Of a DNA stretch of 21,029 bases, positions 8,801-14,489 are shown piece by piece. Under the pieces are notes generated by a model. That model saw only the letters and a list, made by a program, of their open reading frames with translations, was not told the origin of the DNA and did no database searches. Numbering within the stretch: position 1 is the first letter of the stretch; every line of letters starts with the position of its first letter. The translations under genes and the position numbers were made by a program. Source of the DNA: Butyricicoccus sp. (GTDB taxonomy: Bacteria; Bacillota; Clostridia; Oscillospirales; Butyricicoccaceae); NCBI GenBank assembly GCA_031293105.1, contig JAUMSA010000240.1, positions 1 to 21,029 on the forward strand. The letters are read 5' to 3'.

Positions 8801-9995
8801 CTTCGCTATGGTGTTGGAGTTCTTCGGGCGGTAAAGCGATATCTTTTACAGCTGCTGGATGTGCTGATGTTGTCCGGTTTACTTTTTTGGGGGATTCCGG
8901 CTTTTCCGACGGCTCGGCCAGATCAGATGCCGATTGCGGATGCACTGGCTCGGTGCGAAAGGTCATTTCTTCTTGTGCAGCGGGATGTTGAATTTCGCCG
9001 AAAGTCTGCGCATTCTGCCCATCCAAGGTGCGCTGCACCGAGTCGGCAATCGCCTGGGTAAAGCGCTGCTGCATGGGCTCTAAGTCTATTCGTTCTTCCA
9101 TTTGGTCGGCTGCCTGCGCAATCGCCTGCTCACGCCGGCGGCGCAGCTGATCGGGCAGCAGAATGCTGCCGATCTGCACATCCGACGCATCCGGTGTCTT
9201 TTTGTGCGCAAATCCCGGATGCTCCTCCTGCCAGCGCGGTTTCCAGCCGTTGCCCGCCGGAGAAGCCGTGCTCCAGGTGATGGGCGTCAGCGGCGTGGCA
9301 AGCCGTCCCAACCGTTCCTGTTCAACCGTACCCATCGTGCGCGGGTCGCGCCGCAGCGGCGGAGCTGCACGCAAGGACGTTTGACCTTTTTGTATGTTCT
9401 GTGCGGCCAGTTGGTTTGTAGATGTAGATGCAGCCGACAGCGACCCGGTCTGCGCAGCCTGTTGCTTCCCCGAAGCGGCCGCCAACGCGGTCTGTACGGC
9501 CTGCTGGATTGCTTTTTGGGTATCCGCTGTTTGCGCGGTGGATTGCTGCCCCTGGGGGGCCTGTGCCGGATGGCTAGGCACCGCCGGACGCGGCATTCCC
9601 GTCTGCGGGGCATCGACCTGCACGGTCACATGCGCCTGGGACGGCGCGGTTTCCTTGACCTGGCGTTCGAGCAGGTACACCCGCTCCAAAATGCGCTCTG
9701 CAATCTCCTTTTCCTGCCGTTTTCCCGCCTTTTTCTGTTCTTTTTGGAGGGTTTCCAGTACCACTTTCAGATCGACATCCAGATGCAGTTCCCGGTTGCC
9801 GCCTGCCATCTGCGGTGCAGCGGTTTCCTCCTCCAGCAGCTCGAGGGGCTCCTCGCGGTACCACCCGGTCTGCCAGTTGCTGCGGGTGCGGACTTCATCA
9901 CCGAACGCAAGGGATAGCAGCCCAAATAGAGACAGGCCGAGCCTGTCCCTCTGTGTTACGGCCATATCCGGTTTTGTTACGGCGATCGAATCCAT
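5859..9995 (-). CDS. Giant Gln-rich repeat protein of the eCIS operon, function unknown
   Basis: 1378 aa from ATG at 9995, which overlaps the preceding stop as TAATG; a GTG at 10004 is an alternative start. Residues 1-70 include a conserved-looking block (RDRLGLSLFGLLSLAFGDEV). Residues about 70-115 look like a charged coiled coil (LETLQKEQKKAGKRQEKEIA). From about residue 390 to 1110 there are six degenerate repeats of roughly 126-149 aa, each carrying a core like PVEGGTTAMQETLLPEELLHH, then EQT..ESAKSLQK and long stretches rich in Q, A, S, E and T with almost no aromatic residues, so it is probably disordered. The last 25 residues (ADKVYHMIEDRLRKEFRRSG) are helical, basic and conserved in style with proteins at this locus position. 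It sits between the tube-initiator genes and the LysM gene, where Afp6-type proteins occur, but is far longer. No enzyme motif is seen. Confidence 0.85.
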   Translation of the reverse strand: MDSIAVTKPDMAVTQRDRLGLSLFGLLSLAFGDEVRTRSNWQTGWYREEPLELLEEETAAPQMAGGNRELHLDVDLKVVLETLQKEQKKAGKRQEKEIAERILERVYLLERQVKETAPSQAHVTVQVDAPQTGMPRPAVPSHPAQAPQGQQSTAQTADTQKAIQQAVQTALAAASGKQQAAQTGSLSAASTSTNQLAAQNIQKGQTSLRAAPPLRRDPRTMGTVEQERLGRLATPLTPITWSTASPAGNGWKPRWQEEHPGFAHKKTPDASDVQIGSILLPDQLRRRREQAIAQAADQMEERIDLEPMQQRFTQAIADSVQRTLDGQNAQTFGEIQHPAAQEEMTFRTEPVHPQSASDLAEPSEKPESPKKVNRTTSAHPAAVKDIALPPEELQHHSEETGETRQIRAESAKPLQKDSRQESQALQVSNKSADAELNVQTSSAGNKTATDDKAPQAARQHVPQTSMYEAEQTGQVTSPASIHATEQAGQATAQASSRQEGRLSGQAIQQEARTASGEAVKQAIPVEGRTAAMQETILQPEELLHHAEEAERIEQTGVESAKSLQKASQEEPQTQQTSKSANTSSNVQTANAGNKAATDGKATQTGRQHIPQMSVREAEQIGQVISSQASSEQKPKEQPSDHAMQQEARAASSEPAKQAIPVEGGTTAIQETTLPPQELLHHVEEAERVEQTSTESAKSLQKASQEPQAQQTSNVQQTERAVNRTATDDKATQAAQQHAPQISVHETEQAEQVTSQVHSKQEEQPSGQATPQEARAASSEPAKQAIPVEGGITAMQETALSPQELLHYVEETGQVRQTGTENAKLSQKTSQQEPQAQKVSNKSVNAASDVQQIVSAINKSATDDKATQAARQHEPQMSVREAEHVRRATVQAPSRQKPDEQSSSKATQREVGTVSGEAVKQAIPVEGGTAAMQQSVLQSEELLHYVEESRKAEKTDVESAKSLQKTSQQEPQAQRASRNANAAPNMQTESAVNKTAADDKATQAARHHVTQMSMNETEQARQATAQAPSRQEGQPSGQATQQEASAASSESIKQAIPVEGGTAVMQETILQPEELLHHVENTPETEQTSAENAAILQKALKQAPQAQQTSSYAAVKADRTGQTNLTEQAAQAAHADSQSLVSALPRAQDTQPLRMEEQLIYHAEADNMPSTEQGQTPQAVKHTTAKQPLSSHPNQSVSRPREPRQAMPSRTAKIASVRPLPLPNSHITTAQPMTPLTYAPTPQAAAEIPQNSNGELTYLPVQGQEIKPEPPKQSEPTASSYISTLPDWAQRFLQQPEGNEQHTITPPKMPHAQQQIQWTAPQAMPTGTPTMVFREPTQEAPQTMQPPAQLSDYELRRAADKVYHMIEDRLRKEFRRSGR
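6500..8850 (-). repeat. Six degenerate tandem coding repeats, period about 380-450 bp
   Basis: Within the giant gene, the core encoding a PEELLHH-like motif recurs near 6771, 7170, 7580, 7959, 8368 and 8814, with spacings of about 399, 410, 379, 409 and 446 bp. Period lengths appear to differ by whole codons, so the frame stays open throughout. Copies have diverged in both DNA and protein. Local GC looks lower than in the neighbouring structural genes. Confidence 0.85.
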
Positions 9996-10414
9996 TAGCA
10001 GCACCCATTATAAATCAGTTCCATACGGCTGACCGCCAGCGCCGGCTGATTGCTGTTGAGCGAAGGGCCGACATATTTCTGCAAATATGCGCCCACAATC
10101 GACCAGGTACGCTGCGGTGTGCCGAAGCTGTCTTTTAAAATAACCGTTCCCGCCAGCGGGATGGACATGCCCAGGTTGCACATATTCATCAGCAGGGAGA
10201 CCGAATCGATACTGGTCACGGTACCCTGCTCCAAGACAAGCACCTGGGGCTTATTCTGTTTAAAAAAGAAGCGCGGATAGTTGGCCCCGCCTTCGTTGAA
10301 AATCTCATACTCGACTTCCATATCCAAACCGGAAACCGAGGTGAATTTCCCCTCGAGCACAGCGCCGACGCCGACTAACAGCACCTCAAAATACGCGCCT
10401 GACAAATAGGCCAT
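9995..10414 (-). CDS. gp19-like tail tube / tube-initiator protein (third paralogue)
   Basis: 139 aa, ATG at 10414 after AGGAGG about 11 nt upstream. The sequence has the tube-protein pattern: FEVLLVGVGAVLEGKFTSVSGL with the FxSVSGLDMEVE turn, a central SLLMNMCNLG segment, and a C-terminal RMELIYNG strand, the equivalent of the closing strand of the gp19 fold. It is shorter than the other two tube proteins here and lacks the 'DNDFLDW' insert. It probably forms one of the rings between the LysM/hub baseplate and the main tube. The stop overlaps the start of the giant gene (TAATG), suggesting coupled translation. It ends in CC, which is unusual. Confidence 0.85.
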   Translation of the reverse strand: MAYLSGAYFEVLLVGVGAVLEGKFTSVSGLDMEVEYEIFNEGGANYPRFFFKQNKPQVLVLEQGTVTSIDSVSLLMNMCNLGMSIPLAGTVILKDSFGTPQRTWSIVGAYLQKYVGPSLNSNQPALAVSRMELIYNGCC

Positions 10415-10452
10415 ACGTGTTTACACCTCCTGCGCGCCCATAGCGGGTCTCC

Positions 10453-10938
10453 TCACCCGGTCTGGGGCGGCGTATGCGTCGTGCGCTCCATGCCGGTGAT
10501 GGCAAAGGTCAGGCTTTCGGACAGCACTTCGCTGCGGCTGCCGTCCATGGGCATGAGTTCATAGCCAATGGGCAGCGCATTTTTGAGCGACCAAGTCACC
10601 CCGCGGTTGCCCTTGTCATCCAAGGCGACGATGTTGAGCGTGCGCCGCAGTTTGGCCCCATTCGGGCCGCTTTCCGGGCCGGCTGCCGCGGCAAAAAGCC
10701 AATCCAAAAAGTCGTTATCCCCCACCACGCCTTTGGTCAGCGTAACGGGGGCAAAACGGGTCAGCACCGGGATATACTCCTGCACGCCCCGGTTGTCGTT
10801 GCCCGAACGCGCCTGCACGGTATCGACTTCCATTTTTACGCCGGAAAATTGGGAGAACGCCGCCACAACGGCGCCGCCGCTCTCCACCTCCACCAAAAAC
10901 CGGAAAGCCTTGAAGGGTTCCTGATAGGTAATTCCCAT
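10453..10938 (-). CDS. gp19-like tube-initiator protein (Afp5-like)
   Basis: 161 aa, ATG at 10938 after GGGAGG with about 6-nt spacing. It has the gp19 tube pattern: FKAFRFLVEVESGGAVVAAF, FSQFSGVKMEVDTVQ, the VTLTKGVVGDNDFLDWLF segment, and WSLKNALPIGYELMPMDG near the C-terminus. The length and the DNDFLDW motif align directly with the main tube protein at 11616-12095, so the two are paralogues. A second, less abundant copy of this sort usually caps the baseplate and starts tube assembly. It lies 17 nt after the DUF6760-like reading frame. Confidence 0.92.
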   Translation of the reverse strand: MGITYQEPFKAFRFLVEVESGGAVVAAFSQFSGVKMEVDTVQARSGNDNRGVQEYIPVLTRFAPVTLTKGVVGDNDFLDWLFAAAAGPESGPNGAKLRRTLNIVALDDKGNRGVTWSLKNALPIGYELMPMDGSRSEVLSESLTFAITGMERTTHTPPQTG

Positions 10939-10955
10939 ATTGCACCTCCCTGCTT

Positions 10956-11135
10956 TCAGCGAAATTCAAAGGTATTCTTATCGGTATTGCTGAGCTTTTT
11001 GTTGACGGCCGAGACCTCCCGGCACCACCGGCGGCGTTCCAGGTGGTTCAGGCCCATGACCTCGTCCCGGGACCAATGCAGATAATACGAAAGGAACGTC
11101 ATCTCCTGATACATGCGTTCCTGCGGATACAGCAC
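10956..11135 (-). CDS. DUF6760-like small protein, probably also made as a -1 frameshift extension of the upstream gene
   Basis: 59 aa from GTG at 11135 or 52 aa from ATG at 11114. The sequence contains MYQEMTFLSYYLHW, DEVMGLNHLERRRWCREV, which matches the small family seen next to tube genes in eCIS loci (acidic-aromatic helix, then HxERRRW). Neither start has a good Shine-Dalgarno sequence (only a weak AGGAA before the ATG). The frame is open upstream through the end of the preceding gene and across a T-TTT-TTG heptamer, so it may be translated mainly by -1 frameshifting to give a fused protein of about 181 aa. It is likely a tail-assembly chaperone part. It is too short to be found by simple length cut-offs. 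Confidence 0.8.
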   Translation of the reverse strand: MLYPQERMYQEMTFLSYYLHWSRDEVMGLNHLERRRWCREVSAVNKKLSNTDKNTFEFR

Positions 11136-11140
11136 CAGTC

Positions 11141-11500
11141 CTAGCTCAACAAAAAATCCAGCGGCACCTCAATTTCCTGATTGCAGTGCGGGCAGGTCAC
11201 CCGATAGACCGGCAATTCCGACATGTTGATGCGCTGATACAGGTCCTGCAAATAGGCCAGGTCCATGGTAAATAAATTTTCAATCACCCGCGTGTTGATG
11301 TTGCTGAGCGTGCCCAGCCGCGTAATCACACGCGAGAGCAGGATGATAGTCAAATATCCGGAATTTTGCTGCACGCGCGGGTCACGCAGGGGCAGGATTT
11401 CGTCCGCCGCCGTCGCAAGGCGCATGGTGCCGCGGCGATGCACGTCGCCATTCGGGTCCACATAACCGCGTGGTAATTCAAACTCAAACTCGGTTTCCAT
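11141..11500 (-). CDS. Tail-assembly chaperone (gpE/gp41-like), 0-frame product
   Basis: 119 aa, ATG at 11500 after GAAAGGAGAAG. A longer frame to 11560 exists but it has no ribosome site and starts inside a hairpin. The protein begins METEFEFELPRGYVD, has DPNGDVHRRGTMRLATAADE, then a helical part SGYLTIILLSRVITRLG and FTMDLAYLQDLYQRIN, and ends in a half zinc-ribbon CPHCNQEIEVPLDF. This layout is known from proteins located between tube genes in eCIS and tailocin loci and recalls phage tail-assembly proteins. It probably assists tube assembly rather than joining the particle. The last codons contain a slippery heptamer (11150-11156). Confidence 0.85.
   Translation of the reverse strand: METEFEFELPRGYVDPNGDVHRRGTMRLATAADEILPLRDPRVQQNSGYLTIILLSRVITRLGTLSNINTRVIENLFTMDLAYLQDLYQRINMSELPVYRVTCPHCNQEIEVPLDFLLS
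11150..11156 (-). promoter_or_regulatory. Probable programmed -1 frameshift site (T TTT TTG)
   Basis: Read on the minus strand, the 0-frame codons are GAT TTT TTG TTG AGC TAG. The heptamer T-TTT-TTG has the X-XXY-YYZ form in the correct phase. Slipping by -1 leads directly to GTT GAG CTA GGA and on into the DUF6760-like frame with no stop. The same heptamer is used in phage P2 between tail genes E and E-prime. The 0-frame stop follows only two sense codons later. I could not identify a clear downstream pseudoknot by eye. Confidence 0.65.
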
Positions 11501-11527
11501 TTTTCTTCTCCTTTCGGTCAAAGGGTC

Positions 11528-11566
11528 GGAAGTATGCGGGCGCAAAGCGGATTCCCGCACACTTCC
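11528..11566 (-). promoter_or_regulatory. RNA hairpin in the leader of the chaperone gene
   Basis: Arms at 11528-11540 and 11554-11566 pair over 13 positions with one G-U wobble, with a 13-nt loop. No T-run follows. It lies 28 nt upstream of the chaperone start, directly next to a second hairpin. It could stabilise the upstream tube mRNA or slow passage into the downstream genes. Confidence 0.6.
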
Positions 11567-11597
11567 GGCCCGCCCCGGAAAACCGGGGCAAGGGCCG
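11566..11597 (-). terminator. GC-rich hairpin after the tube gene (no U-tract)
   Basis: Inner arms GCCCCGG (11572-11578) and CCGGGGC (11583-11589) flank a 4-nt loop, and outer arms CGGCCC (11566-11571) and GGGCCG (11592-11597) extend the stem with a 2-nt bulge. It begins 19 nt after the tube stop codon. Without a T-run it is not a classic terminator; an attenuator or a 3'-end stabiliser that keeps tube mRNA abundant is more likely. Confidence 0.55.
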
Positions 11598-11615
11598 TGA
11601 AAGAATACTGGATGA

Positions 11616-12095
11616 TTAGATCGGGGAAGGTTCGCCCGCTACGCCGCCCGGCGTATGCTCGAGGCCTTCGTGGCACAGTTCGAGCGACTGGATAGCCACT
11701 TCGCCGCCCATACCGTTGAGGTCAGGTACGGTGTAGCCAACCGGCCAAGCGTTGATGAGGTTCCAGGACGGGCCCGGGTTGCCTGCATCGTCGATCAGCG
11801 TGATGGTCACATTGTGACGGACCATACCGGTCGGGGGCGCGGTATTGGTCGGAGCGACCGAGTAAACCCAGTCGAGGAAGTCGGAATCGTCGGATACGCC
11901 CCAGCGGAGGGTGACGTTGCCGAACTTGGTCAGGCCCGCGAGTTTACGCGGGGTGTTGCGCAGGTCGTCGCCTTCGCGGTACTCGACCGCGTCGACCGAG
12001 GAGCTCATGCCGGATACTTCGGAAAAGCCGGCACGGCTGATTCCGTCAATCTCGACCTGGTATCGAAACACTCTATATGGATAATTGATTGCCAT
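11616..12095 (-). CDS. Main inner tube protein (gp19 / Afp1-like)
   Basis: 159 aa, ATG at 12095 with AAAGGA about 9 nt upstream. Motifs in order: YPYRVFRYQVEIDGISRAGFSEVSGM, a gp19-type opening with the EVSGMSSSVDAVEYREG turn; GNVTLRWGVSDDSDFLDWV; a central RHNVTITLIDDAGNPGPSWNLINAWPVGYT; and C-terminal AIQSLELCHEGLEH. This is the hexameric ring protein that makes the tube driven out by sheath contraction. It follows the sheath gene by 34 nt. The next gene is separated by 115 nt that hold two hairpins, consistent with the tube being needed in far higher amount than downstream baseplate parts. Confidence 0.95.
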   Translation of the reverse strand: MAINYPYRVFRYQVEIDGISRAGFSEVSGMSSSVDAVEYREGDDLRNTPRKLAGLTKFGNVTLRWGVSDDSDFLDWVYSVAPTNTAPPTGMVRHNVTITLIDDAGNPGPSWNLINAWPVGYTVPDLNGMGGEVAIQSLELCHEGLEHTPGGVAGEPSPI

Positions 12096-12129
12096 TTATG
12101 TTCGTCCTTTCTGCCAACAATGGGCCTTA

Positions 12130-13929
12130 TTATTCGCCGGATGCGGTCTTCTGCGTGATGCGGAAGATCACAAATTCAGCAGGCTTGACCGGAGCGATAC
12201 CGATCTGGCAGATCAGACGGCCGTTGTCGATATCATCCTGGGTCATGGTCGTCGGGCCGCACTCTACAAAGAAGGCCTGGTCCGGGCTGGAGCCAGCCAG
12301 CGCACCGTCACGCCAGCAGGTTGCCAGGAAAGCTTCGATGGTGCGGGTCACGCGGCTCCACAGCGTTTCGCTGTTGGGTTCAAAGACAACCCAGTTGGTG
12401 TTCGCCTTGATCGATTCCTCGATGAAGATGAACAGACGGCGTACGTTGAGGTACTTCCACAGGCCGTTGGAGCTGATGGTGCGTGCGCCCCAGACGCGGA
12501 TGCCCTGGCCGGGCAGTGCGCGAATCAGGTTGACGCCCAGCGGGTTGAGGATATCCTGCTCACCGGTGTTGTAGTTGCAGGACAGGCCGGTGCAGCCGCG
12601 AACGACTTCGTTTGCCGGAGCCTTATGGACACCGCGGCTGTTGTCGCTGCGGGCATAGATGCCGGCCATCGCGCCGGACGGCGGGAAGTAATCCGAACGC
12701 TTGGCACCTGCATCGAACATCTGCAGCCACGGATGATACATGGCGGCATAGGTCGAATCGTACATGTCGCGGAAGGTCGCTACATCGTTGGTCTTCTGCA
12801 GATCCATCGGGACGTCCAGGATGGCAAAGCAGCTCTTGCGGTTTTCACAGAAGCCGATCAGAGCAGCCTGTACTTCGGGTGCGGTCACGCCCGGGATAGC
12901 CAGGATGGAAACCACGCCGTTCTCCTGGAATGCCTGCAGGCCGGTGCGCTTGCCCGGGCCGTCATCGGTGCCGATGTAAGCGTCCGGAGTTACGCGCTGT
13001 ACCGAGCCGTTGCTGCCGCCCTCGAGGGTGAGCACCATGCTCTCGCCGGTGCCGGCACACAGGTCGTACGGGGTGATGCCGGTTACCTTGGCTGCCGGAG
13101 CCGGGGTCGGAGCCGGAGCGTCCTTCTTATCCTTATCCTTGCTGTCGTCCTTGGCAGCCGGCGCCGGAGCCGGGGCCGGAGCGGTCGTTGCCGCAACCAC
13201 CTCGACGCGGATGAGGTCGCTCTTTTCGGTCTTGACCGGGGCATAGTTGAGTGCCTCGGGCTTGAGGGACAGGTTTTCGTAGGTTTCTACCGTATCGTCC
13301 AGGCGGGCGATGATGGTGATTTCACAGGTACGAATGTACTTGTTAGTACCGACCTTGGTGTCGGCAACGGCCAGGGTGCACGGTGCATCCAGCGTAACGA
13401 CCTTGTCGAGCACGCTCTTGATGGTCGCGTATGCCTTGGTCTTGCCGTCGAACATTTCGACAACGTCACCTTCGTTAAAGCCGTCTGCGTTTTTCAGCGT
13501 CAGGTCTGCGCCGTTTACGGCAAATACCTGGGTCTTGGCCTTGCTCGATGCTGCAACGGTTACGCGCATCTTTTCGGCCCAAGCGCCCGGGTTCGCGGCG
13601 GTAATGCGCAGCACGCCGGTGGTGCGGCTGGCTGCCTTTGCGTCGCCCGGTACGGCACGCATGATGTAAGCGCGTGCGCCGCCGTTCAGGAAGAACTGCT
13701 CGACTGCGTAGGGCAGATACCGTGCGTCACCGTAACCGGCCTTGCTCAGATATCCGCCGTACATGCGGGTATAGTCAGCAAAGCTGGTCACCAGCTGCGG
13801 CTGGCCGATGACGGGGCCGCGCTCTGCCAGGCCGACAAAGCCGGCCGTGCTGGTGCTGACACCCTGCATCGGGGTCGCACCCGAGTCATACTCCTCCACA
13901 TACACACCTGGGGATAAATATTCTGCCAT
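12130..13929 (-). CDS. Contractile tail sheath protein
   Basis: 599 aa, ATG at 13929. The N-terminus MAEYLSPGVYVEEYDSGA is the standard sheath opening (PGVYVEE), which donates the extended strand to the next subunit. Then come AGFVGLAERGP, a variable outer domain, and the conserved C-terminal core: GIYARSDNSRGVHKAPAN, NLIRALPGQGIRVWGARTI, and the closing KYLNVRRLFIFIEESI with FVIFRITQK. A linker rich in Ala-Pro and Lys-Asp at residues about 248-280 (DNA about 13090-13190) splits the outer domain. There is one sheath gene in the window, whereas Afp-type systems have three. The start has no nearby Shine-Dalgarno; see the hairpin-bridged site at 13927-13988. Confidence 0.96.
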   Translation of the reverse strand: MAEYLSPGVYVEEYDSGATPMQGVSTSTAGFVGLAERGPVIGQPQLVTSFADYTRMYGGYLSKAGYGDARYLPYAVEQFFLNGGARAYIMRAVPGDAKAASRTTGVLRITAANPGAWAEKMRVTVAASSKAKTQVFAVNGADLTLKNADGFNEGDVVEMFDGKTKAYATIKSVLDKVVTLDAPCTLAVADTKVGTNKYIRTCEITIIARLDDTVETYENLSLKPEALNYAPVKTEKSDLIRVEVVAATTAPAPAPAPAAKDDSKDKDKKDAPAPTPAPAAKVTGITPYDLCAGTGESMVLTLEGGSNGSVQRVTPDAYIGTDDGPGKRTGLQAFQENGVVSILAIPGVTAPEVQAALIGFCENRKSCFAILDVPMDLQKTNDVATFRDMYDSTYAAMYHPWLQMFDAGAKRSDYFPPSGAMAGIYARSDNSRGVHKAPANEVVRGCTGLSCNYNTGEQDILNPLGVNLIRALPGQGIRVWGARTISSNGLWKYLNVRRLFIFIEESIKANTNWVVFEPNSETLWSRVTRTIEAFLATCWRDGALAGSSPDQAFFVECGPTTMTQDDIDNGRLICQIGIAPVKPAEFVIFRITQKTASGE

Positions 13930-13988
13930 GTTTTTGCTTCACGCCATGTTGTTGGCTGGGGGCCCGGTCGTGAAGCTCCCCTCCTTTC
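13927..13988 (-). promoter_or_regulatory. Hairpin-bridged ribosome binding site of the sheath gene
   Basis: The strong GAAAGGAGGGGA (13988-13977) lies 47 nt before the sheath ATG (13929), too far to act directly. Immediately after it is GCTTCACG (13976-13969) and just before AAAAAC-ATG is CGTGAAGC (13943-13936); they are perfectly complementary, with a 25-nt loop. Folding would bring the site to about 6-7 nt from the ATG. The loop also holds a decoy ATG-GCG-TGA (from 13947). Phage T4 genes 25 and 38 use this type of split site. Confidence 0.6.
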
Positions 13989-14027
13989 TAAAATGTACTG
14001 GGTCTGGTTTTTATGTTTTTGCGGACG

Positions 14028-14073
14028 TTTGAGAAATAAACCAGGCCTCGGGTCGCCCGGTTTATTTCTCAAA
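14028..14073 (-). promoter_or_regulatory. Long stem-loop between the 133-aa gene and the sheath gene
   Basis: Arms 14028-14042 and 14059-14073 are perfectly complementary over 15 bp (TTTGAGAAATAAACC and its complement), with a 16-nt GC-rich loop. It begins 15 nt after the upstream stop. No T-run follows on the minus strand. It may act as a partial terminator, an mRNA processing site that frees a sheath-tube transcript, or a regulator-binding palindrome. No convincing promoter follows it. Confidence 0.6.
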
Positions 14074-14087
14074 GCCGATCCTGCACA

Positions 14088-14489
14088 TTAGGAATTGTCC
14101 CGGCAAGCCGCCTGCATCTCGCCCCAAAAACGGACCATGACGCTTGCGCTGTATTCGAGCGTTTCCGCCAGGCGTTCCCGCGCGCCGTAAGGGTCGCGCA
14201 GGTCGGCGTGAATACGCAAGGTGGGCGTATCGCCGGAAAGGAACATCGCGCCGCGTGCCAGCGCGCCGTTTGCGCGGCTGCACGCTTCGAGCGCCGCCGT
14301 CCGGTCGCGGACGAGCAGGGGATACCGACTGTACACCAGCACTTCCCCCTGCCGGCACCGGCAGGCAAGTTCCCAGATCATCGCGCCTTGACAAAAGCGC
14401 AGGCGCGTCCATTGATTTTGCCGCTCCCACGGCACCCCGCTGTCATCGAGCAGCGCGGTCAGCAGGCGGCGGCATTCATCCTCCTGCAA
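14088..14489 (-). CDS. YbjN / type III secretion chaperone-like protein
   Basis: 133 aa from a TTG start at 14489, which has GGGAGG with 7-nt spacing and overlaps the preceding gene by 14 nt; a longer frame to 14582 lacks a ribosome site. The protein starts with a helix (CRRLLTALLDDSG), then WERQNQWTRLRF, IWELACRCRQGEVLVYSRYPL, a helix ALEACSRANGALARG, then GAMFLSGDTPTLRIHADL and a C-terminal helix ERLAETLEYSASVMVRFWGEM. This helix-strands-helix-strands-helix order resembles the YbjN and type III chaperone fold. Its place just before the sheath gene suggests an assembly or cargo chaperone. Fold assignment is by pattern only. Confidence 0.65.
   Translation of the reverse strand: MQEDECRRLLTALLDDSGVPWERQNQWTRLRFCQGAMIWELACRCRQGEVLVYSRYPLLVRDRTAALEACSRANGALARGAMFLSGDTPTLRIHADLRDPYGARERLAETLEYSASVMVRFWGEMQAACRDNS

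Noticed and set aside
6500..8850. Possible CRISPR or non-coding satellite array
   Set aside because: The unit is about 400 bp, diverged, and codes in one frame throughout; there are no short identical repeats with unique spacers.
5289..9917. Several open frames of 190-445 codons on the plus strand opposite the LysM and giant genes
   Set aside because: They repeat with the same period as the coding repeats on the other strand, and have Arg/Leu/Cys-rich sequence typical of shadows.
11141..11560. Chaperone gene starting at 11560
   Set aside because: That start lies in a hairpin with no ribosome site, whereas ATG at 11500 has a good one and matches the expected family N-terminus.
12085..13917. 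610-codon open frame on the plus strand antisense to the sheath gene
   Set aside because: It mirrors the sheath gene exactly, has no ribosome site, and its product has no recognisable domain; high-GC coding strands often leave an open antisense frame.
13989..14027. Possible -10 box (TACATT) for a sheath promoter
   Set aside because: There is no -35 at a proper distance and the match is weak.
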